A stretch of DNA of 64,000 nucleotides, taken from Stomatohabitans albus (GTDB taxonomy: Bacteria; Actinomycetota; Nitriliruptoria; Euzebyales; Euzebyaceae). The notes beneath the pieces are model-generated. The model saw only the letters and a program-made list of their open reading frames with translations. It was not told the DNA's origin and ran no database searches. The translations under genes and the position numbers were made by a program. The stretch is taken from positions 186,001 through 250,000 of the forward strand of contig NZ_JAYKKE010000001.1 of assembly GCF_036336025.1 (NCBI RefSeq), given 5' to 3'. The number at the start of each line of letters is the position of its first letter. The first letter of the stretch is position 1. Shown here piece after piece: positions 18,301-27,405 of the stretch.

Positions 18301-21300
18301 ATCATCGGTATCAGCGTCAAAGACAAAGATCTCACGCTTGACTGTCGGGTCACCAACCGTGGCAACAACCGGGTTCACCATACCTGTAGGTGCCTTGGTG
18401 TTGGCCACTGGGTTCACCGTGATGGTGAAGGTGGTGGAGGCTTTCTGCCCCTTCGCACCAGTCACAGTGGCGGTGAGTTTGGTGACGCCAACCTCAGTTG
18501 GGGTGCCATCAATTACACCGAGTTCCGGGTGGTAGGTCAACCCAGCTGGAAGGTTCTTATCGAAGGTCACATTGCGGGTATCCCCGTTCTTGACTTCGAT
18601 GTTAACCGGAGGAAGCGGAGTATTAACCGTCGTCTGTGTGTCGTTAGCAGAGATGGAGAGCTCTGGAACCTTGACAGCCTCAATGGTCAGTACCTCAGTA
18701 TCTTGAATGACACCAGCAGCACTCTTCAAAATAACGGTGACGTTGAATACACCTGGAACATCCGGGGTACCAGAGAAGGTCTTGGTTTGTTGATCAAACT
18801 TCAGCCAGGTCGGCACGCCAACGATTTCGAGGGCGTCACCAGGCTGACCGTTGTTGATCTTCACCGTTACGGGCTTAATCGGAGTACCGACGTCAACGGT
18901 CTGCTTACCCAATGGATCGAGGTCAGAGACCTGAGCACGGAAGGTCTTCACCGTCACGGTGTACGGATCACCCTTCAGGCCTTCCTTATCAGTCGCAACC
19001 AGAACAACCTTGGCATTAATTGGCTTGGCACCATCGGCAACCAGGACCCAGCCACCCTTGTCATCTTGACGGACAGAGACACCAGGTACAGGTTCGGCAA
19101 TCGCAACCTTGACCGTAGCTGGATCTTCGTCAGTAACCGTGATACCAACTTCACGACGCTGACCTTCTGGGAAGATCACATCCGGAGCGTACACAACAGG
19201 CTTCTTGTTGGCAGGGGGAGCCAACGGGGCCTTGATATCAATGGTGAAGGTGTCACGGTCTACAACGCTGCCGCCCTCATCAAAGATGGTAACGGTAACG
19301 GTGGTCTTCTTGACCTCAGTCGGCACACCGGAAATCACATTGGTCTTAGGATCAAAGGTGATGCCGTCCGGCAGGTTCTCTACCTTCAACTGGTCACCAG
19401 GCTGCTTGTCAATGACCTGAACCTTGATTGGTTTGATCGGCTTCTTGACCTCACCGGACTGGTCAGCAATTGGCACTAAGCGAGCCGTCGACTTGCTGGT
19501 TGTCACGGTGGCCCAAGTTACGACGGAGGTTGAGAGACCTTCCTTATCGGTAACGGTGATACGCACCTGCGTCGGGTCAATCTTCTTGTCGGTGTTAAGG
19601 ACAAGTACCCACTTGGACCCATCGAACTTCGCTTCGACAGGAGCCTGAGACTCAACGACGACCTTAAGGTCCTTGATTGGGGTGGTGTCATCGGCAACAT
19701 TCAGGACAACAGGTGTAAATGCCTTACCCTTTTGGCCGACAAGCTGTCCAACAGAAGCGGTTGGTGCGGTGTTGCCCTTGGCCCGTACCTCAACATTATT
19801 GGTGAACGTTGAAGAACGACCGGATGCCTGATCTGTGACCTTGTACGTAACCTGAGTGCGCTGAATGACCTTATTGGTCGCAACGACTAAGACCCAGTTC
19901 TTGCCTTCACGAACAACCTTGACACCCTCAGGAGCATTGCCCTGAATAGCAACGTTGAGATCATCGGTCTTGTTGCTGCCATAGCTCAAGGAAATGACAC
20001 GGCGAGCTTCTTGGTCGCCAACGGTGGCTGTTACATCGCTTACCGCACCAGTCGGCTTGGTCGTGTCCTTGATTGGACGATCAACAACGCTGATCTTGCC
20101 CTTTTGGGTGTCCAAGACACGGCCGGCGCCATCCTTCAAGGTTACGGTGATATCGAACTCGCCGACCTTGGAAGGTGTACCGCTGATCTGACGGGTTTTG
20201 GGGTTATAGGTAAGCCCGGAACCTTCGGGGATAACAACTTCAATATTGTCGCCAGGCTGTTCACCCGTAATACCAATGGTGATCGTGTTGATTGGGTCAC
20301 CTACATAGACCTTTTGGTTACCAAGACCAGTGATCTTGGCTGCTGGGTAAACGGCAACTGTGGTCTTGAACTGAGACTTGTTCTTTCCGTCAGTGACCTC
20401 AAGAACAACATCCGTGACGTTAATGACCTTTGTGGTCTGAGCAACAAGCTCCCACCCATTGGCACCCTTGCGAACACTGACACCTTCTGGAGCGCTCTTA
20501 ACCGTAACGGTCAAGTTCTCAACAGGGGTATCAGCATCTTGGAGAGTGATGGGGCGGACCTGTACCGGAGAACCAACACGAGAGATGATGGAGCTGACCT
20601 GACCGGTTGGGACAGAGTTATTTGCCTTGGCCTTGATCACCCAGTTAAAGGTGGTCTTGTGCGCTTGACCCTTAACCGTGAATGTCACCTTGTAGGTCTT
20701 GACACCACCAGCAACGGTACCAACAATATGGCCGTTCTTGAGACTCAAGCCTTCAGGCAATCCATCAATGACGAGTTGGCCTGCACTCACGCCAGCAGGA
20801 AGATGTGGAGCCAGATCCCAATCAACCTTGTCACCAATGTGGTTGGAGCGTTCACTGATCTGAATAACGTTCCAGGTAAAGGTCTTGGTCACACGCTGCT
20901 TGTTTACGATCAATGAGACCGTTACTTGCTGTGCACCAGGGGTTGGCGCCGTGGTGCGGCCGACGATCTTGCCGGTTTCGTGGTTGTAGCGCAGACCGGA
21001 TGGGAGGCCAGCAACCTCAACTTGCTTGAAGTAGGAGGGGTCTACCGGAACGTCAAGAGAAATATCGGTGCCGACCCAGTGAGACTGGTTGGCAATATCC
21101 CCAATAACCGTTGGGACATTCTGGTCAACAGAGACGATGGCCGGGAAGGTGGTGGAAAGGCCGGTGTTATCGGTGACCTTAAGTTCGGTCGTGACCTGGC
21201 CATCAGTGACCTTCGTAGCTGGAACAACAAGAACCCATGAACCGTCGGCTTGACGTTCTGGCTTAACCTCAGCAGGGTTGTCACCGGAGACAGAAACAGT

Positions 21301-22521
21301 CAGATCCTTGATGGGGCTATCTGCGTCATAGACGAAGATAGGCTGACGGACTGGCTTCCCAACAACGGTTTCAACAGGCTGGACGAGGCCGATTGGTGCG
21401 TAGTGGGGAACCTCAGGCTTTTCCCAGATGCAGATGCCAACCACGACACGGGTCTGTTTTTCTCCATCAGAAATAATGAAAGGAACGCCAGTCAGTGGGA
21501 TTGGCTTATCACTTGGAACGGTAAGGGTCCAGTGACCATTGGAGCCAGCGAGTTCCCATCCAGCGGGAAGCGGACGCTCGGGGCGAATGGTCAGCTGACC
21601 ATTAGGAAGCCCATCGTCGAGAGCCTTGATAATCGCGGTGGCCTTTGTCCCTGGGTGACCGGTAGCTTGCTGGGCAATTGGAATAAAGCTTGCGATTGGG
21701 GCCTGGTTGACCTTTTGGGAAACAACTTCGACGTTGAACGGTACCGGCTCATTCCTTGCGCCATATTTATCGGTGACAACTACGGCAAGGTTCGAGAAAG
21801 AAGCTGCCTTGGATATTGGCACCTCAAGGAACCATGCACCCTCAGTGAAAACAACACGAGAGTTGTCGGGGCGACGTAGTACATCCACCTTGAGGGTACG
21901 AATGTCCTGATCGTCACTGACGTTCAATGGTACAAGACCAGTGGAACCTGGACGGTTGGTAGCGTTGAAGCTCACCGACTGCGGTGCTGCCTGTGGTACG
22001 GCGTTGCGGGGCTGTACAAGCCAATTGAAATCAAAGCGGTGGGCATAACGACCGCTCTTTACAACAACGCTTACCTCGTACCGTCCAACGGTTGTCACAC
22101 GACCGGTAATATGACCGTTACGGTCAAAGTGCAGTCCGGGCGGAAGGCCGTACACGCAAATCTGACGAATGTCGTAGCCGCGGAACTCAGCCCACAAGTT
22201 GTAATCAACCTGGTCGCCTACCGTATTCGTACGGTTCTGAAGGTTGGCTTGTGGGCGCTGTGGCCACTTCTTTGATTGCGGCACCTGGAAGTGCGGGCGC
22301 ATCAACCGTGGGTCGTAGTTCTTACGATGGTGGACAAGGGAGAGGTCATCAACCTCGTCGCCACCATCAAGATCTACGGGTGCAACACCGGCAGATTCAT
22401 TGGCAACAGCCTCGCCTTCTTGGGCAACGGCGGGGTTGACGGGGACGGTCGACAAGACCGAAGCCATTAACCCCAGCGTCATTGCTACGGTTAAAACTTT
22501 TTTCGGGGCACCTGAGGCCAT
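15349..22521 (-). CDS. Giant secreted surface protein with Ig/cadherin-like repeats and CWB2 anchor
   Basis: 2390 residues. Signal peptide: KK near the start, hydrophobic [18 protein letters not shown], then a likely cleavage after AVA. Residues about 95-2050 are a long string of roughly 70-100-residue beta-sandwich-like modules of two alternating kinds: putative-Ig (He_PIG-like) units with the pattern GLPxGLxxxxxxGxIxGTPT, and cadherin-like units with the pattern ADTPxxxLxVTxxSxP followed by GxxWxLVV. Two consecutive 292-residue segments are near-identical. The last about 320 residues carry CWB2 (PF04122 type) repeats, with markers [19 protein letters not shown] and VDALAGG. It is therefore exported by Sec and probably non-covalently held on the wall, functioning as an adhesin or surface-layer component. 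AAAGGA precedes the ATG. No LPXTG motif. Function beyond surface location is inference. Confidence 0.9.
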   Translation of the reverse strand: MASGAPKKVLTVAMTLGLMASVLSTVPVNPAVAQEGEAVANESAGVAPVDLDGGDEVDDLSLVHHRKNYDPRLMRPHFQVPQSKKWPQRPQANLQNRTNTVGDQVDYNLWAEFRGYDIRQICVYGLPPGLHFDRNGHITGRVTTVGRYEVSVVVKSGRYAHRFDFNWLVQPRNAVPQAAPQSVSFNATNRPGSTGLVPLNVSDDQDIRTLKVDVLRRPDNSRVVFTEGAWFLEVPISKAASFSNLAVVVTDKYGARNEPVPFNVEVVSQKVNQAPIASFIPIAQQATGHPGTKATAIIKALDDGLPNGQLTIRPERPLPAGWELAGSNGHWTLTVPSDKPIPLTGVPFIISDGEKQTRVVVGICIWEKPEVPHYAPIGLVQPVETVVGKPVRQPIFVYDADSPIKDLTVSVSGDNPAEVKPERQADGSWVLVVPATKVTDGQVTTELKVTDNTGLSTTFPAIVSVDQNVPTVIGDIANQSHWVGTDISLDVPVDPSYFKQVEVAGLPSGLRYNHETGKIVGRTTAPTPGAQQVTVSLIVNKQRVTKTFTWNVIQISERSNHIGDKVDWDLAPHLPAGVSAGQLVIDGLPEGLSLKNGHIVGTVAGGVKTYKVTFTVKGQAHKTTFNWVIKAKANNSVPTGQVSSIISRVGSPVQVRPITLQDADTPVENLTVTVKSAPEGVSVRKGANGWELVAQTTKVINVTDVVLEVTDGKNKSQFKTTVAVYPAAKITGLGNQKVYVGDPINTITIGITGEQPGDNIEVVIPEGSGLTYNPKTRQISGTPSKVGEFDITVTLKDGAGRVLDTQKGKISVVDRPIKDTTKPTGAVSDVTATVGDQEARRVISLSYGSNKTDDLNVAIQGNAPEGVKVVREGKNWVLVVATNKVIQRTQVTYKVTDQASGRSSTFTNNVEVRAKGNTAPTASVGQLVGQKGKAFTPVVLNVADDTTPIKDLKVVVESQAPVEAKFDGSKWVLVLNTDKKIDPTQVRITVTDKEGLSTSVVTWATVTTSKSTARLVPIADQSGEVKKPIKPIKVQVIDKQPGDQLKVENLPDGITFDPKTNVISGVPTEVKKTTVTVTIFDEGGSVVDRDTFTIDIKAPLAPPANKKPVVYAPDVIFPEGQRREVGITVTDEDPATVKVAIAEPVPGVSVRQDDKGGWVLVADGAKPINAKVVLVATDKEGLKGDPYTVTVKTFRAQVSDLDPLGKQTVDVGTPIKPVTVKINNGQPGDALEIVGVPTWLKFDQQTKTFSGTPDVPGVFNVTVILKSAAGVIQDTEVLTIEAVKVPELSISANDTQTTVNTPLPPVNIEVKNGDTRNVTFDKNLPAGLTYHPELGVIDGTPTEVGVTKLTATVTGAKGQKASTTFTITVNPVANTKAPTGMVNPVVATVGDPTVKREIFVFDADTDDDDLVVTLLGGPDAASLVKEGDRWFLVVKTDKVVPTSKVSFKVSDGKLENTFSTSVTVNEKAKTPLPKPSIDNPGGQTSEVGESIDPLVIGTNDVPQGETPKVDGLPEGLTPKWDPNKGTITITGTPTKPTDKPVDVVITVTDPNDPNKPIKETFPWQVNPKGGEKFGPKGWVDPVIAKVGDPAIKQPIKLSDADTPLKDLTVTMTSAPEGVKLNKEGENYTLDVVTDKVIPTTKVTFQVTDGTHKTLFETTVTVNPVAQPKAPTGVVNPVIATVGDPTVMREIFVHDADTEMNKLVVERVSGPDIASLKHEGNRWFLVVEPTKVLPTEEVSFTVSDGQFKTTFSTTVTVNQKPQTPKPTPSVDNPGGQTSTQDKPIDPLVIGTNDVPQGETPKVDGLPEGLTPNWDPNKGTITITGTPTKPTDKPVDVVITITNPNDPNKPIKETFPWQVNPRTGDKFAPKGWVNPVIAKVGDPAIKRPINLADADTPLKGLTVTMTSAPEGVKLSKEGDSYTMDVVTDKVIPTTKVTFQVTDGTHTSLFETTVTVNTNTDPSAQDATIDVPDGRTVVNTKLPDIRVTVARANIADVTFDKALPAGLTFDKTNGVISGTPTVVGVTKLTASVPGANGKVVTDDFTITVTSASAPGQNPAPSPSNPGISSTTITGTRLQGPTRIETAIAISRRQFKDQSVQSVVIARNDQYADANAATPFADSKSAPVLLSTSNELHKDTAAEIKRILRPGGTIYMMGREVALSEKVESELKAQFAGFQVVRIGGENRFATAAMIYEQLGKPKMVSIVDGGNPAVGDALVAGTAMAYKDGAVLYTTLGNLANETKPVFANNQITTTYTYDPKVTAGYITVGGNDVVERAISTAKIHWTNFQEIGVAASDPDHIVDALAGGAMAARRKAPMLLTPLDVNDTRLQNFVDDSIKSRGLQHVWLYGGAEAIPQNVADILGGKGVKIQWDTFNWTDNTPADPELKPRKQ
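16660..18411 (-). repeat. Two tandem 876-bp repeats inside the surface-protein gene
   Basis: Blocks of about 876 bp repeat at a constant offset: for example GGGTGC at 16695 and 17571, and TGCCAT at 16955 and 17831. Many stretches of tens of bases are identical between the copies, while others differ by scattered substitutions. Each unit encodes 292 residues (one cadherin-like, one proline-rich He_PIG-like and one further cadherin-like module). The unit length is a multiple of three, so copy-number change would keep the frame. Confidence 0.85.
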
Positions 22522-22783
22522 AAATTCATTCCTTTTTCGCGTTTACATTTACGAATTTTGGGGCGTTTATATCCCACTAGACGTACCGATAATGCCCCGG
22601 TACTAAGCGAAACTCCAAAATAAAAACTTTGCGTATTCTTTTGCTTACAGATGGTGAGCCGTTTAATGAATCGGCGTCAAAAAGTAGTCCTATAGGGCAA
22701 GTTAGCGCGACGGGCGAATAGGACGTTTACCGCATCCTTCAAGGAGGCAGAACATCCCGTTGCCTACGCATTAAGCTGCATCT
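22522..22783. other. Divergent intergenic region between surface protein and Nudix gene
   Basis: 262 bp between divergently transcribed genes, so it must hold both promoters. On the minus strand a TATAAA box (around 22573) is a possible -10 for the surface-protein gene, but I find no good -35 at the right distance. Ribosome-binding site AAAGGA serves the minus-strand gene; no strong one precedes ATG 22784. Nothing else recognisable. Confidence 0.4.
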
Positions 22784-23752
22784 ATGACCCCGGTTGATAC
22801 CTTGCCCCTCCTATTGCCCCATCTCAGCACCGCAACACGAATCATTTGTATGGATGAAGCGGCGGCCACCGTTCTAGACGAACGCCTCCCGCAGACTGAG
22901 GTATTCAGTATGGATCCTGCCCGATATAACGGAGCGCCTGTGGACGCTTGTCTACTCCTAGACGGCGATGTTGCCGCACGGGGGGTACAGGGGCCGGTAC
23001 TCATTGCCAAGGCTATTGATACGACGCGACCAGGGGGGCTAATCGCGGCGTTGGTTCCCAGTCAACGATTCACTCAGGCGTCAGGGAAGGCTGGCGGCAT
23101 GTTGGCCGAAACATTGCACCATGCAATGGCCGAGCGAGGCCTTGATGTCTTCACGATGCTGGCACCAGGTGCAGGGGCCAACCTCGGTGGCCGACCATAC
23201 GCGGGGTATGACGACATCACGATAGATCGCACACCGGGACTATTAGATGCTGGTCCCTTTATTCTTGCCCTTGCCCATACTTGGAAAGGCAGCGACGAAC
23301 GTAGCGCAAACTTTTTCGCGAGCCTACCGATGCGCGTAGCGGCAGCTTCAGCAATTTGTTTCCATCCGGTGACCGGTGAACTGCTTTGCGTCTACGACAA
23401 CTTTAAACAAGGTTGGACGCTTCCTGGCGGTGTAGTAGATAAACACGAAAGCCCCGAAGAGGGTGCTATACGTGAATGTTTTGAAGAAGCAGGGGTTGCA
23501 GTTGAAGTAACAGCATTCGCAGGATTGTTTACCCACTCAAACCCTGAGCGATTGCACTTTTTATATTTTGCATCCCCAGTTGGACAGCACTGGGAACACC
23601 CTCAAACAGCGCACCCACACGAGATTGATGATGTGGCTTGGTTCTCCCTTGATGAGGCGAATAAAAAACTCAATGCCTATATGTGGCACAAGGTAGCGAC
23701 CTGCCTTGATGTACCTGGAAAGACATGGCCATTCGATCCCAATCAGCAATAA
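22784..23752 (+). CDS. Nudix hydrolase with N-terminal domain resembling a methyltransferase fold
   Basis: 322 residues. The C-terminal part (about 185-310) is a Nudix hydrolase: the box runs from Gly216 to Gly237 with Glu222, Arg230-Glu231 and Glu234-Glu235 all present, so metal-dependent hydrolysis of a nucleoside-diphosphate-linked substrate is expected. The N-terminal about 180 residues have a Rossmann-like order (RIICMDEA, DACLLLDGDVA, then TRPGGLIAALVP) that resembles a class I methyltransferase without a clear glycine-rich SAM loop; this is a weak resemblance. The gene stands alone on the plus strand between two surface-protein genes. The start at 22784 has no obvious ribosome-binding site; no better start is visible. 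Substrate unknown. Confidence 0.75.
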   Translation: MTPVDTLPLLLPHLSTATRIICMDEAAATVLDERLPQTEVFSMDPARYNGAPVDACLLLDGDVAARGVQGPVLIAKAIDTTRPGGLIAALVPSQRFTQASGKAGGMLAETLHHAMAERGLDVFTMLAPGAGANLGGRPYAGYDDITIDRTPGLLDAGPFILALAHTWKGSDERSANFFASLPMRVAAASAICFHPVTGELLCVYDNFKQGWTLPGGVVDKHESPEEGAIRECFEEAGVAVEVTAFAGLFTHSNPERLHFLYFASPVGQHWEHPQTAHPHEIDDVAWFSLDEANKKLNAYMWHKVATCLDVPGKTWPFDPNQQ

Positions 23753-24094
23753 CTGAACCCGATACATGCGGCTACGTCCCTCTGTCATTGGGTTACGTAT
23801 GAGTCGGTCTTATCCTATGACCATGTTCAATATGCATTAACAAAGGTGGCTAGTGCGCTTAATGCCGTATCAGTAGTTACGCTACCTCTATTACACTGTT
23901 TCTAATCATATTAATACGTATAGAACGTCTTTATTTATTTTGCGATACTGTATATCCACCCTATTACTCGATGCTGCGTCGAGGTGTATGATTTGGGTTG
24001 AAGGGAGGTCCACCACGGCTACTTGTGCTGGCCAACCGTCATGGGCGCGCCACTGCCTCCCCTACCTGGAACCGAGAAAGGATTGACAGAACAA
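23753..24094. other. 342-bp gap with AT-rich stretch, no gene recognised
   Basis: Between the Nudix gene and the next plus-strand gene. The middle (about 23870-23960) is AT-rich and probably holds the downstream promoter, though I cannot fix its boxes. AAGGGAGG at 24001-24008 looks like a strong ribosome-binding site but no ATG or GTG lies at the normal distance; TTG 24023, in frame with the downstream gene, is 14 bases away. Confidence 0.35.
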
Positions 24095-24775
24095 ATGGCC
24101 ATTCAAGTTTATAAAACGTTATCAAAGATCGTGGGAATCATTCTTGCGCTGGTTGGTGTGGGCGCGTTATACGGGGCCATGTTTGCCAATTCCTTTATAA
24201 CGGCACAATTTGAAGACCAAAATATTCACTTTCCATCTGAAGAGGCCATCAATGCTCAGGTCGAGCAGGGAAGGATTACTGAGGAGGACGCCCAAGTCAT
24301 TCGTCCGTATGCCGACCAGATTCTCCTCAATGGCGATCAGGCGAAGGCCTTTGCTGATCACTATATTTTCGCCCACATGCGCAATTCCGCCAAGAAGGCT
24401 GGCTTAGAGGGCGAGGAAGCAACCTACGAAGGTGCAGGAGACCCAGCCAGGGAAGCCAAGACGGCACTTACGGACCGAATCAAGGCCGACAACCCCAGTG
24501 ATGACGAAGCCACCATTGCAGCCAAGACCACCATCGAAATGGCGAACCCCCTATCGACCTACCCAGAAGCCAAACGGGCTGCCGAGTTAGATTCCTTGCG
24601 CAACGAAGTGCTATTCCGGGGTAACGCTATCCGTGGCATGCTACTAAACGCATACGGGTGGGGGTTGCTCGGTAAGATTGCAAACGTGGCTGGAATCGCA
24701 CTCATCATCATTGGTATTGCGCTTGCTGGATGGGGGTTCATTCCATCCAAGAAGAATACCGAAGCAGCAGCGTAA
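24095..24775 (+). CDS. Two-helix membrane protein of unknown function
   Basis: 226 residues from ATG 24095. One membrane helix near the N-terminus (about 10-31), a roughly 140-residue hydrophilic, acidic and Ala/Glu-rich central domain, and a second helix near the C-terminus (about 193-215), ending in a short KK-containing tail. The two helices imply that the central domain lies on one side, probably outside. An in-frame TTG at 24023 would add 24 residues. I do not recognise the family. The gene stops 61 bp before a shared convergent terminator facing the second surface-protein gene. Confidence 0.6.
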   Translation: MAIQVYKTLSKIVGIILALVGVGALYGAMFANSFITAQFEDQNIHFPSEEAINAQVEQGRITEEDAQVIRPYADQILLNGDQAKAFADHYIFAHMRNSAKKAGLEGEEATYEGAGDPAREAKTALTDRIKADNPSDDEATIAAKTTIEMANPLSTYPEAKRAAELDSLRNEVLFRGNAIRGMLLNAYGWGLLGKIANVAGIALIIIGIALAGWGFIPSKKNTEAAA

Positions 24776-24835
24776 CCATCTCACGATAGCTAACCCTAGT
24801 CACCAGACGTTCTGGTAGTAACAGCAAAGACGGTA

Positions 24836-24867
24836 GTGGACGGGAGCACGTAGGTGCTCCCGTCCAC
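24836..24867. terminator. Bidirectional terminator between convergent genes
   Basis: Perfect 14-bp stem (arms GTGGACGGGAGCAC and GTGCTCCCGTCCAC) with a 4-base GTAG loop, placed between the plus-strand gene ending at 24775 and the minus-strand gene ending at 24877. Short T runs on each side. The position and length make it a shared transcription terminator. Confidence 0.8.
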
Positions 24868-24876
24868 GCTGTTTAG

Positions 24877-27189
24877 TTACGGCTTATAGGGAGTTGTATT
24901 CCACGTCAGGGTGACATCTTTGCCGAACAACCCTTCGAGACTGGCTTGGTTGATCGCTTCGGGGCCACCGTAGGCACGGACCGTCTTTAGTTGCTGATCA
25001 CTTACCAGTTTCGACAGGTAGGTCCGTAACGTCCCATCGTGCCCATCACCGAGTACAAGGAGGAGTGGGGCACCCATTTGGGCTGCATCCACGCCACCAG
25101 CGAGCGCATCAACAGTGTTCGCTTCCTTACCAGATGTAAGGGCCACCGCGGGCACCGTCTTAAAGAATTGTTGCGCCGTTGTGACCGCACGCTCAGCTGA
25201 ATTAGAGCCGGCAATGAGTGTTGCCTTAGCCTGGTCAGCTATGGCACGTTCATAGGCATATCGTGTTTTTACTGATGTACCGCCAAGAAGCGCTTGTGTT
25301 TCAGGGGGAATGTTCCCAAGGCTCGTATAGAGAATTGCCCCAGGTGTTGCTTTACCACCATCAGTGACCTGCGCCATGGCAGTTCCCGCCACAAGTGCAT
25401 CAGCCATGGTGCGGTTATCAGCATCGACAAGCGCAACCGTGCCAGGCTGGTTGAGCTTGCGGTAAATCTCAACTGATGTTGCGAATCGGTTTACTCCACC
25501 AATCCGTTCAATCGTTGCCTGGGGGAAGGCTGTTGCAAGTTCAGTCTGTACTTGCTCAGAAATCGCAACGTGCTGGCCCATCAGGAGCATCTTGCCTGAC
25601 GGCTTCAATACCCGTTGCAACTCTTTCAACGTGGCAGGATGCAGTTGGTCAGACTGTGTAAGCAACACTGGTGCTTTTGCCTGATAAGCCAGAGGTGTTG
25701 ATGCTACCGCATCAGCAACTTGATCAGCACGGGCAAGTACAACCGTGTCTGCCTGTTTGTCGCCATAGCGTTGCTGACTGATAGCTACGGCGGTTTCGAC
25801 ACGAGTCGGCCCGCTTACACGGGTCCCTTCAACCGTACCGGCAGGACCTGGAGAAGGATTTGGCGTTGGTGTTGGCGTTGGAGTTGGATTCGGCAGTGGA
25901 GCAGCCGGTGGCGGTACCGGTGAAGGCGTCTTGATGGTGAACAATATTCGTTTTGCATCTTGGGGCGCACCCGTTGCGTCCCGGAATGCCACAACTGCGC
26001 TGAATGTTCCGACCTTTGTTGGGGTACCACGCACCGTGCGTGATGCCGCATCGAAGGTCACCCCTTCGGGAAGACCCTTAACCTCGATGACATCGGTAGG
26101 AACAGGGTTTTCGACCTTAATGGTGAACGGCTGAATGGGTGTATTAACAATCTGGTCGACTGTTTCAGGAACACCCAGCAATGCACGTGTTTTCAGGGCG
26201 GGATCGTCCACTTGCAGCGTTGTCCACTGATCTGTCCTAACACCATCAGGTTCAACCATTGTGATTTTGACAGGAGTAGGTGCTACCGCATCCTTTGTAT
26301 TCAAGGTGATCTGCCAGCGAAGGTGCGCACGCCGCAAGGAAAGGAGTGGGTTATCAGCCTCAAACTTCAGCTCACTTAAAGGGAACTCACCAGAATGATG
26401 CTGGATGGGGAATGCGTTGCGGAGCTCATCACCTTTTGTTGCCTTGATGATCGGAACGTCAAAGGCCCCTGGCACGCGCGGGGCATTGGGTTCAAGTACC
26501 GTGATCTTAAAAGACAACCGGTTTATCTCGTTATTTGTCTTATTGATCAACCGCTCAGTGACGGTATACACCCCCGCCTTGGTGGGCGTTCCCTCGATAT
26601 AGGTGATCAATTTTCGGTTTGGGTTTGGTGGCACAGGGTTATGGACAAGACCAGGTGGCAACCCTTCAATTTCGACATGTGTGCCGTCTACATCTTCATC
26701 GGCGATATCAACGACATGAACCAAGATCTTGTCTATCGCTTTGCCGATACGGCCATACCGATCAACAGTTGGGTGCATGTAGGGAACTGCAGCTCGAATA
26801 CCTACACGCATTTTTGCGGTCGTTGAGCGTTGCTCGGTATCGGTTGCCGTGACAAAGACGTCTATGGTACTGGTGTAGTTCGTGGTGTCAATGGACAGAT
26901 ACCAACCATCTGATTCATAGGCAACAGTCGCTTTATGCTCCGTTTCCACCGCAACCTTCAAATCACGGACCGGTGTGCTGTCATCAGTGATATCTAGCTT
27001 TGTACGACATGGTTCAGCTTGTTTGCACCGAACTGTCTTATCGGGAAGTTTCACAACCGGCGGGGCATTTACCGCTGGTGGCTGTGCTTGTACAGGCGCA
27101 GGACTGACAAACGGTACGCCTGGGAGGGGAATCAAGAGTCCTACCGCCATGCAAACGGCAGTTGAAAGAGTACGGATTTTGAACGCCAT
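24877..27189 (-). CDS. Secreted cell-wall-binding (CWB2) protein with Ig/cadherin-like repeats
   Basis: 770 residues from ATG 27189 (AGAAGG 5 bases upstream; the in-frame TTG at 27207 overlaps that site). Signal peptide: hydrophobic LSTAVCMAVGLLIPL then a QA cleavage region. Residues about 40-440 carry cadherin-like and He_PIG-like modules (pattern GLPEGVTFDAASRTVRGTPT). A proline/threonine-rich linker (about 440-465) leads to three CWB2 repeats at the C-terminus with markers TRVETAVAIS, GGVNRFATS and VDALAGG. It is a smaller relative of the 15349-22521 product with the same order of parts, so both probably attach to the same wall polymer. Role: surface binding or adhesion, by inference. Confidence 0.88.
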   Translation of the reverse strand: MAFKIRTLSTAVCMAVGLLIPLPGVPFVSPAPVQAQPPAVNAPPVVKLPDKTVRCKQAEPCRTKLDITDDSTPVRDLKVAVETEHKATVAYESDGWYLSIDTTNYTSTIDVFVTATDTEQRSTTAKMRVGIRAAVPYMHPTVDRYGRIGKAIDKILVHVVDIADEDVDGTHVEIEGLPPGLVHNPVPPNPNRKLITYIEGTPTKAGVYTVTERLINKTNNEINRLSFKITVLEPNAPRVPGAFDVPIIKATKGDELRNAFPIQHHSGEFPLSELKFEADNPLLSLRRAHLRWQITLNTKDAVAPTPVKITMVEPDGVRTDQWTTLQVDDPALKTRALLGVPETVDQIVNTPIQPFTIKVENPVPTDVIEVKGLPEGVTFDAASRTVRGTPTKVGTFSAVVAFRDATGAPQDAKRILFTIKTPSPVPPPAAPLPNPTPTPTPTPNPSPGPAGTVEGTRVSGPTRVETAVAISQQRYGDKQADTVVLARADQVADAVASTPLAYQAKAPVLLTQSDQLHPATLKELQRVLKPSGKMLLMGQHVAISEQVQTELATAFPQATIERIGGVNRFATSVEIYRKLNQPGTVALVDADNRTMADALVAGTAMAQVTDGGKATPGAILYTSLGNIPPETQALLGGTSVKTRYAYERAIADQAKATLIAGSNSAERAVTTAQQFFKTVPAVALTSGKEANTVDALAGGVDAAQMGAPLLLVLGDGHDGTLRTYLSKLVSDQQLKTVRAYGGPEAINQASLEGLFGKDVTLTWNTTPYKP

Positions 27190-27354
27190 CGGTGCCTTCT
27201 TTCTCAATCAACACATTGGATAGTGGTTTGAATGGGACAAAATCAAGACCGATTATCTCTCAATCTGCGAATGCATGACAATTGCATCAACTACTTAGGG
27301 TATTAAAGTCACTACTCCTTATGGTCTCTCCGCACTAAAGGTTCGCTAAACGAC

Positions 27355-27385
27355 CGATTGCTGGTGCTTTTAGCACCAGCAATCG
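27355..27385 (-). terminator. Intrinsic terminator of secA
   Basis: 14-bp perfect stem (arms CGATTGCTGGTGCT and AGCACCAGCAATCG) with a 3-base loop, 20 bases after the secA stop at 27406. A short T-containing stretch (TCGTTTAG) follows on the minus strand. Confidence 0.75.
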
Positions 27386-27405
27386 CATCGAAGTACTGAA
27401 GGAAG

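Noticed and set aside
16660-18411. CRISPR-like or transposon origin for the long repeats
   Set aside because: Only two long in-frame copies inside a coding sequence, no spacers, no terminal inverted repeats or transposase.
24023-24094. Upstream TTG start for the two-helix membrane protein
   Set aside because: The added residues are proline-rich and not signal-like; ATG 24095 leads directly into the first helix, though AAGGGAGG at 24001 keeps the question open.
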